Source: a bacterium
GTDB taxonomy: Bacteria > UBP18 > UBA7526
Direction of reading: 5' to 3'
DNA length: 30,725 bases
NCBI GenBank assembly: GCA_030616365.1
Contig: JAUWXM010000004.1
Span: 1-30,725, forward strand
Position numbers and translations under genes: made by a program. Positions 1 to 8,337 of the stretch are shown here, piece after piece. The stretch's first letter is position 1. Every line of letters starts with the position of its first letter. The notes below the pieces were generated by a model, which was not told where the DNA came from, searched no databases, and saw nothing but the letters and a program-made list of their open reading frames with translations.

Positions 1-64
1 CAATCCGCCCCCGAGCCAGGAGAGGTTGAGGAAAGAGGATGGGAGAGATAGAGGAGCCAAAGAG

Positions 65-3000
65 ATGAATAGAAAAATTAACCTAATAATCCTATTGATC
101 CTTGGGGTATTGGTCTCTCTGATTGGCTTGTCCCAGGTTGCTTATGCTGAAACTGAAACCCTTTATGTTGATGGCTGCACCACCGCAAGAGCTGAATGGG
201 ATAATATGACAACTACCCCTTATCTTGATAATAATGATGCCAGTTTAATACACGAAATAAAAGATGCGAGCAAGGAAGCAGGAGATTTTAGTTTTGCCAA
301 TACCGCAACTGACGGGACAAATACAATAAATAGTGTAACTTTATATTTTGAGTGCCAAGCAGATGATGCACCGAATAATGACGGTTTTGTTGTATATATA
401 GATTCTGGAGACGGTAATGGGTTCACTAATGTAGGAACTGTTAAGCCAAGCACTGCTGGTTCTTATGCCTGGGATACTCTTGTTGTAAGCGCAAAATTGA
501 ATACCTGGACAAAAATCGATGCTGCCACAATGTATTTAGATACTGTAAATACTGGTGGAGGGGACGATAGATATGTAAGACGGGCATATCTTTATGTTGA
601 TCACATTCCTGATGTCATCGCCCCCACCCTAGACAGCGCCGCAAGAACAGATGATACACATATCACCGTTACCTTGAGTGAACTGGCAGTCGAAGCAACT
701 ATTACTAAAGCTCATGATGGTGGCTTTACGGTTGCTGAAACCGGCGACCCCACAACGACCTATACCGTAAGCGCCATAGCCCCCTTAGTTGCAGGTAATG
801 ATGATGAAGTAGTATTAACCGTAGCTGATATGGGAATCTCTGCTAAGGAAGGGGTTACCGTAACCTATACCGAAGGGGTCAACGGAACAGTCACCGATGT
901 TGCTGATAATCCCCTGGCCACAGATACCACTGGGGTAGCTGTTACTGCCTGGGATATTGAGGCGCCCACCATTACCTCGGGAACGGTCAGTAGCGGCAAC
1001 GTCTATTTCGATGTTCTCTTTAGCGAGGGAGTTTATGGAGCAGACGACGGAAGCACTGCCCTGACCGCAGCCCAGTTAGCACTAACCTTTGTCCAGGGTG
1101 CAGGCACGGCAACCAATACCACTATCTTCTCAATAAAGCAAGACGATGCTGAAACAGAAGCTGCGGCCTCTCCTCTTACCGGTGGGGAAATAACAATCAG
1201 AGTATTCTTGACAGTTACCGGCACTCCAAACGGGGTGGAAACAATTGAGATTAAGCCAACAGATGCCACTTCAGTTTATGATAAAGCTGGTAATGCAGCA
1301 TTGGCTACGCAAACAACTGGTGCCCAGACCTTGAAGGATCAAGCAGCTCCCGAGGTTTCTCCTCCTTTCGTCCCTGCTGATGAAGAGACCGGAGTAGCAA
1401 CAATTGCTAATTTGGAAATCACCTTTAATGAAACCGTGGTCAAGGGCACGGGCGACATCGTTATCAAGTATGACACCAGCACATTTGAGACCATAGATGT
1501 AACATCTGCTACTAAGGTGAGTATAGCTGCCAACGTAGTAACCATCAATCCAGACCTCACCTTTGAGGCCCTAACCGGGTATTATGTGCAGATAGCTGCT
1601 ACCTGTTTTGATGACAGCGTAGGTAACTCCTACGCGGGTATTCCTTCAGATGATACAGATACCTGGAACTTCACCACAGAATCTGTTGTCAACCAGAGGC
1701 CATCGGTGACCATTGAGCAGGTGGATAACGATCCCAGTTACAGCGGAAAGTGGTTTGGGAATAAGGATATAGAGATTGACTATACCCTGACCGATGCCGA
1801 GAACGATGCCTGTGACATAGATATTGAGTACTCCGTAGATAGCACCGACGGGGACAACGGCAGTTGGACGGACTGCACCGATGCCGGGGGAGCCAGCGAA
1901 GGGAAGACAGGCTTGGCCGCCAGTTCCGGGGGCACGGCACACGTCTTCCTCTGGGATGCGGATGGCCAATTGCCCACAACCGAGGATAGCATAATCTGGG
2001 TAAGGATTACTCCCAGCGATGCTGGTGGGGCCGGGACGACCGTTCCCAGTAGTTCCTTCGGCCTGGACAACGTCGCTCCCACAGCGAGTGCGCCAACAAG
2101 CGATGCCCAGACCTTAAAGGGCGGGACGGAATCAACATCAACAGTCCAATCAAATGAGGCGGGTAACATATACTTAGTAAATGTGTCAGTAACAGACGTA
2201 ACTACTCAAGCTGAAATAGATGCAGCAGTTGCAGCCAATAATGCATGGTTGGGTAAAGAATCAGCTGGGGCAGACACTGCATATACAGTAACCCCACTCG
2301 CAGCCTTAAACGACGGGGTATATGACATAGTAGCCGTAGATGCAGTTGGTAATGTATCAGCTAGCCTAAGCGGTTGGTTGACCGTAGATAATACAGCTCC
2401 AACTAATCAGGACACAGTCTTTGCCTCAAGTGTTTCCAAGCAGGGCGGGGCAAGTGTTACCATCGTAAGCTCAGGCGATGCTACCAATAATGTTTGGTTT
2501 GCTCCCTCAGGCACAACTTCATTTACTGCAAATGGTACAATGACCACAGCAGGTGGAACAGCAACAACAATCCTTGCGCCAGCAACTGAAGGCGCATACA
2601 GGATGTTTGTAATTGATGCAGTGGGTAACTACTCAACACAATCCACAGCCATATTAACCGTAGATAACACTGCACCCCAAGTTTCTCCTCCTTTCGTCCC
2701 TGCTGATGAGGCCACGGGGGTGGCGGTGGGCGCCAACCTGGAGATCACCTTTAATGAGAATGTGGTCAAGGGCACGGGCGACATCGTTATCAAGTACGAC
2801 ACCACCACATTTGAGACCATAGATGTAACATCTGCTACTAAGGTGAGTATAGCTGCCAACGTAGTAACCATCGATCCCGCCGGTATCTTTGCCATCTCCA
2901 CGAGCTACTACGTGCAGATAGCGGCCACTTGTTTTACTGATGCGGCGGGTAACCCCTACGCGGGTATTACGGATACAGATACCTGGAACTTCACCACCAC

Positions 3001-6000
3001 TGACAACACCGCTCCGGTCCTTGGCTATTCTTCTGATAATACTCTGGGAACTGCCACCCAGAAGACGGATGGCAGCGGGGAAGTGGATATCCTATTCCGG
3101 GTAAAGGATGCTAATGGTGCCAGCGATACCTCTACCTTCCTTTCAGGTAGTGCCCAGTACAATGTTGCTGAAGCAGGCTGGACCGCCGTGGCTGACGGTA
3201 GCGTTTCCTTCTCTCCCAGTTCGACCTTCGCCCCGGCCACTGACTGGTCAGGAACAGAGTATACCCTTACCTGGGCATCGAAGGACCAGATCCCCACTAC
3301 AGATAGTACCCAGGTTCAGTTCCGCTTCAAGGTAAACGATGGCGAAGCTGACAGCGCTGATGGCACCACCAGTACCTTCACGGTGGACAACGTTGCTCCC
3401 ACTTGCACCGTCACCGGCATTACTGAATCATCTGACTACCTCTATGAGGAAGGGGGAGATTCGGTAACCAAGTGCTTCTATGGCGATGATATGTCCACCA
3501 CCCAGACAGTAACCATTGCTGGAACGACAAGTGATACCAATCTCTCCAGTACTACAGGGAGCAATGTCTTTGGCGATGCCCAGACAAATGGAGGCACCGC
3601 CGCCAGCTGGACCTTCGCCATTGCCATTGACAATACCGATGCTGCTAGCTACGCAGATGAGACCTTCACCATCACGGCTACAGATAGTTATGGCAATACT
3701 GGACCGGATAGCGTGACCCTGGATGACGATGTTACCAACCCCGTCTGCACCGTCACCGGTATTACTGAATCATCTGACTACCTCTATGAAGAAGGGGGAG
3801 ATTCGGTAACCAAGTGCTTCTATGGCGACGATATGTCCACCACCCAGACAGTAACCATTGCCGGAACCGGAACAGATACCGGAGGCAGTGGAGTAGCCTC
3901 TTCCACGGGAAGCACGGTCTTTGGCGATGCCCAGACAAATGGAGGCACCGCCGCCAGCTGGACCTTCGACATTGCCATTGATAATACAGATGCTGCTAGC
4001 TACGCAGATGAGACCTTCACCATCACCACTACAGATAACGTGGGCAATACTCATGCGGATAGCGTGACCCTGGATGACGATGTTACTGCTCCTACCAATG
4101 TGGGCTGTTCCACTCCAGCAGATGGTGCCCAGGAACAAGCCACAGGCATCGTCTTAAAAGCCTTAACCGCTACGGATGCTGGCGCTGGCTTAACCTCTAC
4201 CCCTTATTATTTTCAGTTGGATACTGTCGCCACCTTTAACAGTGGCAATCTTCAGAATAGCGGCTGGATTGCCGATGGCGATACCGATGGATGGGACCCC
4301 ACCCTGTCCGCGAGCATTACCTACTACTGGAGGGTGAAGGCTAAGGATAATGTGGGCAATGAGAGCGCACAATGCGGCCATACTGCAAATACTGAGGGCT
4401 ACGGAACCTTCACCACAGCCCTCGACTGGACCCAAACCGATTGGGAGGGCGGCTCAGGGCAATCTGCCTGGACCGATGAAACGAGGTATAGTGCGGAGAG
4501 CAACATCTATGACACTACGACAGGGGAGACCAAACTCACATCGTCACTAGCCCCGGGTATAGTGGACCACGTGGTGATAAGCGAAGTATTCCAGAATGCC
4601 AGCGGCGACGACACCAATTGCTTCATCGAGCTCTACAACCCGACGTCGGAAGATATCGATATCACAGGCTGGTATATTCTTGAATACCAACAGGATAGCC
4701 CCGGCGTTCCTCTGGTTGACCCTCAGTGGGGGAGTGTGGGCAACCCTCCCGACCCATTCTCTGGAACCATCCCCGCATATGGATATTGGCTGATTGGCGA
4801 GCAGGCGACACTCGGAGACGAGGGTTGGGGATACACGATAGTCTCTGATACAGAGCTCAGCGCCGCCGGCGACATTATTGAAAATGGGAGTGATGACGGC
4901 CTTGTACTCTACGATTCATCAGACAACTATGTCGATGGCTGCTTTGCATGGGTAACCGTAGGAACTACAAGCTTTGTTGACGAGACCGCCCTCTCGATTC
5001 CCATAGCGGGCAAAAGCCAGGAGAGAAAATCTGATGCGAGCGGAGTTACCGCGGACCAGGGTAACGGTTACGATACCGATGACAATAGTAATGATTTCGT
5101 CCAGAGGACCACTCCTGAGCCCCAGAACTCGAGCAGCTCAACCGAAGCGCCTCCGAGCACCTATAGCACCCCGGGCACCCTTACCTCCTCGATCTACGAT
5201 GCCGGGGCCGCGGGTGCAGATTGGGACATCATAACCTGGACCGCCGACGAGACCCCAGCGGGAACAAGCGTCACCGTGAAAGTGAGGACATCCGATGATT
5301 CTGGCATGAGCGGCGCCACCGCCTGGGCAAGCTGTGATGCGGCCACCAGCGGTAATGACATCTCCTCCCTAACCGGGGTGACCGATGCCCACCGATACAT
5401 CCAATACTATCTGACCCTGGGCACGACCGATACCAGCAATACCCCCACTTTCGAAATCATAACCATCAAGTATGCCGTTTCCGCCGGCGACACCACCGAT
5501 CCCACAGTAACCATCGCCTCAACCGATCCTACTACCATCACCACCGGCGGGACATCAACCGTGACCTGGAGCGCTAATGAAGCGGGCGACTACACCGTGC
5601 GGGTGGGAGGAGATGGGTCAGATCCCGCCTCGGGAACCCAGATTACGGGTGCCAATGCCAGTGGTTCTTATACCTCTGGAGATATCGCTTCCGTAGTGAA
5701 TGCCGCTGACCTGAGCGAAGGGTCAAATACCATCTATGTCTATGTAACCGATGCGGCATCCAATACGGGTAGTGACTCAACCGCGATTACCTTGGATACC
5801 ACGGCTCCCGTCATATCCAATGTCACCATACTCAATGTAACAATGAAGGTGGGCAGTGAGGTTACCGCTACTATTACCGTTAGCAGTGATACAGATAGCT
5901 ATACCCTGACATCAGGGACGATTGGCGGATTTACCTTGGGCAGTCTTTCAAAGACAAATGATACTACCTATACAGCAATCTTTACCATTACTGATGGCGG

Positions 6001-8071
6001 AACAGATGTTGCCGCAGGTAGTGATATCCCTATTTCTAATCTAGTACTTACTGATACAGCAACTAATCCCAGCACAGCCTACGAAACACCTATCTCCCAA
6101 GGCTCAGACCTCATTGATGCCAACCTGCCAAACATCACTGCGGTCACAATCACTAATGCGGCAATGAATGTGGGAGACGTAGTTACCGCTATTATTACCA
6201 TTGATGATGATGGAAGTGCCACCGGCACTACCCTGACCTTAGGAACCATCGGCGGATTTACCCTGGGCGGCCTCTCGGTAACCAACAATACCACCCTAAC
6301 CGCCACCTTTACCATTACTGATGGCGGCACAGATGTTGCCGCAGGTAGTGATATCCCGGTAGCCAATCTGGTGGTTGCTGATGCCGCAACCAACCCCAGC
6401 AATACCTGGACTACGGCTATCTCCCAGGGCTCAGACCCCATAGATGCCAACCGACCCAATATCACCAATGTCACCATACCCAATGTAGCAATGAAGGTGG
6501 ACAGTGAGGTTACTGCCACCATTACCATTGACGATGATGGAAGCGCCGCCGGCACTACCCTGACCTCGGGAACCATCGGCGGATTTAGTTTAGGCAGCCT
6601 CTCGGTAACCGACAATACCACCCTAACCGCTACCTTTACCATTACTGATGGCGGAACAGATGTTGCCGCAGGTAGTGATATCCCAATTGCTGATTTGATT
6701 GTGGCTGATGCCGCAGACAACCTCAGCAATACCTGGACTACGGCTATCTCTCAGGGCTCAGACCTCATTGATGCCAACCTGCCAAACATCACTGCGGTCT
6801 CTATCCTTGATGAGGCAATGAAGGTTGACGATGTGGTTACCGCCACCATTACCATTGATGATGATGGAAGCGCCGTCGGCACTACCCTGACCTCGGGAAC
6901 CATCGGCGGATTTAGTTTAGGCGGCCTCTCGGTAACCAACAATACCACCCTAACCGCTACCTTTACCATTACTGATGGCGGCACAGATGTTGCCGCAGGT
7001 AGCGATATCCCAATTGCTGATTTGATTGTGGCTGATGCCGCAGACAACCCCAGCAATACCTGGACTACGGCTATCTCTCAGGGCTCAGACCCCATTGATG
7101 CCAACTTGCCCGTAGTATCGACTTATGACCCTACTGTTGGCGCTACCAACGTAACAATAAATGCTGATCTGGTACTCACCTTTAGCGAGAATGTGGTAGA
7201 TGATACAGGCGACATCGTTATCAAAAAATCGTCTGACGACAGCACATTTGAGACTATAGCTGTAGGGAATGCTAATGTGACGATAGTCGGCGATGTAGTA
7301 ACCATCGATCCAGACAACACCTTTGAGAAACAGACCGGCTACTACGTGCAGATAGCGGCCACTTGCTTTGATGACGACCCAGCGGGTAACTCCTACGCGG
7401 GTATTGCTTCAGATGATACGACTACCTGGAACTTTACCACCACGGTAGTTGCGGGGGATGTGGTAATTAATGAACTGATGTGGATGGGCGATTCTACCGC
7501 TACCGTTGGTGCTGATTGCGAGTGGGTTGAGCTACGCAATACCACAGCCAGTGCTATCGATATCAGCGGCTGGGAGCTCTCCAAGCTCGTGGATGGAACA
7601 ACAGAGTACATTTGCTGTACCATTCCCGCGAGTAGCACCATATCAGCCAATGGCTACTTCCTCATCGCTGACTTCGATAAGGATAACTCAAGCATAAATG
7701 TTACCCCAGACTATGTAGTCGGAGCAGGAGATGGAAACGATGGCGAGTTCGCTCTGGTCAATACCAAGCTTCAGATAAAGCTTTACGATGGCGACTGGGA
7801 TGGCACTCCTACTCCAAACGTTATTGATACCGCAGATGATGGCCCGACCGACCTTGACGCCCCGCACGCAGGAGATATCGGCAATAGATATTCTATGGAG
7901 AGGGCGGCGACCCCCGGGGATGGAACACTAGCTGAGAATTGGGCCACTGCCTCTACCCAGAACGGCTGGGATGCTGGAGCAACAGAGAAGGGAACCCCAA
8001 GAAGGGAAAATGGCTCCTCAGAGACAACCGAGACCGTAATCTCCATCACTAATTGGAGGGAGTTATACTAG
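65..8071 (+). CDS. Giant secreted multi-domain Ig-like / lamin-tail-domain surface protein with WRELY C-terminal tail
   Basis: The product is 2668 residues. I start at the ATG at 65 because a GAGGAG ribosome-binding site lies 8 nt upstream and a clear Sec signal peptide follows at once (residues 1-28, cleavage after A-Y-A); an in-frame ATG further up would only add a charged N-terminus. In order I see an unassigned beta-rich domain (about 29-180), Ig-like domains, three SbsA/Big_5-like Ig domains (about 427-539, 869-979, 2349-2460), two tandem 114-residue units (1114-1341), a lamin-tail (LTD)-like domain (1499-1682, with FIELYNPT and DITGWY), four tandem units of about 109 residues (1911-2344), and a second LTD-like domain (2462-2645, with EWVELRN). 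It ends in ISITNWRELY. There is no LPxTG motif, dockerin or C-terminal membrane helix. It is likely an exported adhesin or surface structural protein; partner and function are unknown. Confidence 0.9.
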   Translation: MNRKINLIILLILGVLVSLIGLSQVAYAETETLYVDGCTTARAEWDNMTTTPYLDNNDASLIHEIKDASKEAGDFSFANTATDGTNTINSVTLYFECQADDAPNNDGFVVYIDSGDGNGFTNVGTVKPSTAGSYAWDTLVVSAKLNTWTKIDAATMYLDTVNTGGGDDRYVRRAYLYVDHIPDVIAPTLDSAARTDDTHITVTLSELAVEATITKAHDGGFTVAETGDPTTTYTVSAIAPLVAGNDDEVVLTVADMGISAKEGVTVTYTEGVNGTVTDVADNPLATDTTGVAVTAWDIEAPTITSGTVSSGNVYFDVLFSEGVYGADDGSTALTAAQLALTFVQGAGTATNTTIFSIKQDDAETEAAASPLTGGEITIRVFLTVTGTPNGVETIEIKPTDATSVYDKAGNAALATQTTGAQTLKDQAAPEVSPPFVPADEETGVATIANLEITFNETVVKGTGDIVIKYDTSTFETIDVTSATKVSIAANVVTINPDLTFEALTGYYVQIAATCFDDSVGNSYAGIPSDDTDTWNFTTESVVNQRPSVTIEQVDNDPSYSGKWFGNKDIEIDYTLTDAENDACDIDIEYSVDSTDGDNGSWTDCTDAGGASEGKTGLAASSGGTAHVFLWDADGQLPTTEDSIIWVRITPSDAGGAGTTVPSSSFGLDNVAPTASAPTSDAQTLKGGTESTSTVQSNEAGNIYLVNVSVTDVTTQAEIDAAVAANNAWLGKESAGADTAYTVTPLAALNDGVYDIVAVDAVGNVSASLSGWLTVDNTAPTNQDTVFASSVSKQGGASVTIVSSGDATNNVWFAPSGTTSFTANGTMTTAGGTATTILAPATEGAYRMFVIDAVGNYSTQSTAILTVDNTAPQVSPPFVPADEATGVAVGANLEITFNENVVKGTGDIVIKYDTTTFETIDVTSATKVSIAANVVTIDPAGIFAISTSYYVQIAATCFTDAAGNPYAGITDTDTWNFTTTDNTAPVLGYSSDNTLGTATQKTDGSGEVDILFRVKDANGASDTSTFLSGSAQYNVAEAGWTAVADGSVSFSPSSTFAPATDWSGTEYTLTWASKDQIPTTDSTQVQFRFKVNDGEADSADGTTSTFTVDNVAPTCTVTGITESSDYLYEEGGDSVTKCFYGDDMSTTQTVTIAGTTSDTNLSSTTGSNVFGDAQTNGGTAASWTFAIAIDNTDAASYADETFTITATDSYGNTGPDSVTLDDDVTNPVCTVTGITESSDYLYEEGGDSVTKCFYGDDMSTTQTVTIAGTGTDTGGSGVASSTGSTVFGDAQTNGGTAASWTFDIAIDNTDAASYADETFTITTTDNVGNTHADSVTLDDDVTAPTNVGCSTPADGAQEQATGIVLKALTATDAGAGLTSTPYYFQLDTVATFNSGNLQNSGWIADGDTDGWDPTLSASITYYWRVKAKDNVGNESAQCGHTANTEGYGTFTTALDWTQTDWEGGSGQSAWTDETRYSAESNIYDTTTGETKLTSSLAPGIVDHVVISEVFQNASGDDTNCFIELYNPTSEDIDITGWYILEYQQDSPGVPLVDPQWGSVGNPPDPFSGTIPAYGYWLIGEQATLGDEGWGYTIVSDTELSAAGDIIENGSDDGLVLYDSSDNYVDGCFAWVTVGTTSFVDETALSIPIAGKSQERKSDASGVTADQGNGYDTDDNSNDFVQRTTPEPQNSSSSTEAPPSTYSTPGTLTSSIYDAGAAGADWDIITWTADETPAGTSVTVKVRTSDDSGMSGATAWASCDAATSGNDISSLTGVTDAHRYIQYYLTLGTTDTSNTPTFEIITIKYAVSAGDTTDPTVTIASTDPTTITTGGTSTVTWSANEAGDYTVRVGGDGSDPASGTQITGANASGSYTSGDIASVVNAADLSEGSNTIYVYVTDAASNTGSDSTAITLDTTAPVISNVTILNVTMKVGSEVTATITVSSDTDSYTLTSGTIGGFTLGSLSKTNDTTYTAIFTITDGGTDVAAGSDIPISNLVLTDTATNPSTAYETPISQGSDLIDANLPNITAVTITNAAMNVGDVVTAIITIDDDGSATGTTLTLGTIGGFTLGGLSVTNNTTLTATFTITDGGTDVAAGSDIPVANLVVADAATNPSNTWTTAISQGSDPIDANRPNITNVTIPNVAMKVDSEVTATITIDDDGSAAGTTLTSGTIGGFSLGSLSVTDNTTLTATFTITDGGTDVAAGSDIPIADLIVADAADNLSNTWTTAISQGSDLIDANLPNITAVSILDEAMKVDDVVTATITIDDDGSAVGTTLTSGTIGGFSLGGLSVTNNTTLTATFTITDGGTDVAAGSDIPIADLIVADAADNPSNTWTTAISQGSDPIDANLPVVSTYDPTVGATNVTINADLVLTFSENVVDDTGDIVIKKSSDDSTFETIAVGNANVTIVGDVVTIDPDNTFEKQTGYYVQIAATCFDDDPAGNSYAGIASDDTTTWNFTTTVVAGDVVINELMWMGDSTATVGADCEWVELRNTTASAIDISGWELSKLVDGTTEYICCTIPASSTISANGYFLIADFDKDNSSINVTPDYVVGAGDGNDGEFALVNTKLQIKLYDGDWDGTPTPNVIDTADDGPTDLDAPHAGDIGNRYSMERAATPGDGTLAENWATASTQNGWDAGATEKGTPRRENGSSETTETVISITNWRELY
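3404..4087 (+). repeat. Two tandem 342-bp (114-residue) coding repeats in the giant surface protein
   Basis: The unit beginning at 3404 starts again at 3746, exactly 342 bp later. The first ~130 bp of the two copies are almost identical, with only a few third-position changes. Both encode a stretch with Y-L-Y-E-E-G-G-D-S and C-F-Y-G-D-D. The high nucleotide identity points to recent duplication or gene conversion. Confidence 0.85.
5795..7096 (+). repeat. Four tandem ~327-bp (109-residue) coding repeats in the giant surface protein
   Basis: Unit boundaries, marked by the codons for D-A-N, fall at 6116, 6443, 6770 and 7097, giving an exact 327-bp period. A more divergent first unit of 321 bp starts at 5795. 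Each unit contains T-F-T-I-T-D-G-G-T-D-V-A-A-G-S-D-I-P and is probably one Ig-like fold. Exact period and near-identical DNA imply copy number can change by recombination. Confidence 0.85.
8036..8071 (+). other. WRELY C-terminal tail, copy 1 (in frame)
   Basis: The last codons of the giant surface protein encode V-I-S-I-T-N-W-R-E-L-Y followed by TAG. The same motif is found at 11332, 12691 and 15123 with closely similar DNA. A short conserved C-terminal peptide on exported proteins is typical of a sorting or anchoring signal, but I do not recognise this one as a named family. Confidence 0.75.
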
Positions 8072-8099
8072 TTCGGAGTTGGGAGTTCGGAGTTCGGAG
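8070..8099 (+). repeat. Heptamer tandem array starting in the stop codon
   Basis: Four 7-bp units of the type AGTTCGG (one AGTTGGG) run from the last two bases of the TAG stop codon of the upstream gene. Other heptamer arrays occur at 11372, 21035, 28063 and 28457. Confidence 0.8.
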
Positions 8100-8120
8100 A
8101 CAAAAACACCGAGTAATAAA

Positions 8121-8150
8121 CAAACGCGAATAGACGCGAATTGTCACGAA
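8121..8150 (+). repeat. Three degenerate 10-bp units
   Basis: Three consecutive decamers share the core ACGCGAA, the last one being TCACGAA. A similar 10-bp spacing recurs near 24774. Confidence 0.5.
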
Positions 8151-8170
8151 CCCCTTTTTCCTCAAAAACT

Positions 8171-8260
8171 TCTTTTTCTCTTCTTTTACTTTCAAATGCC
8201 CGTCCCGATATATCGGAACGGGTTTTTGCTTGCAGCAAAAAACATAAGAATTTGGAAATA
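8171..8260 (+). repeat. Cassette-junction repeat, copy 1, containing the 64-bp palindromic element
   Basis: A T-rich stretch ending in TTTCAAA leads into a 64-bp segment (8197-8260) that is identical, base for base, to 11462-11525. The segment holds two hairpins and ends in TAAGAATTTGGAAATA. The third junction, at 13270-13318, has the T-rich part and the 16-mer but not the hairpins between them. Confidence 0.85.
8199..8228 (+). terminator. Probable rho-independent terminator inside the 64-bp repeat
   Basis: CCCGT and ACGGG pair around the perfect 12-bp palindrome CCGATATATCGG, with one C-A mismatch, and the stem is followed by TTTTT. A second perfect hairpin (TTTTTGCT, loop TGC, AGCAAAAA) follows directly. 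It lies between the giant surface protein and the next promoter, where a terminator is expected. Confidence 0.65.
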
Positions 8261-8270
8261 ATAACAATAC

Positions 8271-8299
8271 TTGACAAGTGGAAAATTTTGTGATATATT
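8271..8299 (+). promoter_or_regulatory. Sigma-70-type promoter for the 811-residue secreted protein
   Basis: TTGACA at 8271-8276 and TATATT at 8294-8299 are separated by exactly 17 bp. The AATTTGGAAATA end of the junction repeat lies 10 bp upstream of the -35 box. Confidence 0.8.
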
Positions 8300-8337
8300 C
8301 AAGATGTAAACAAAACAAAATTTAAGGAGGCTCAAGA

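Noticed and set aside
6079..7056. Long open frames on the - strand opposite the giant surface protein
   Set aside because: They mirror the 109-residue repeats, have repetitive V/P/S-rich composition and no ribosome-binding site or domain; they are shadows of the + strand repeats.
8079..8261. Small + strand reading frame over the heptamers and the 64-bp repeat
   Set aside because: It consists wholly of repeat and terminator sequence, and has no ribosome-binding site or similarity to a protein.
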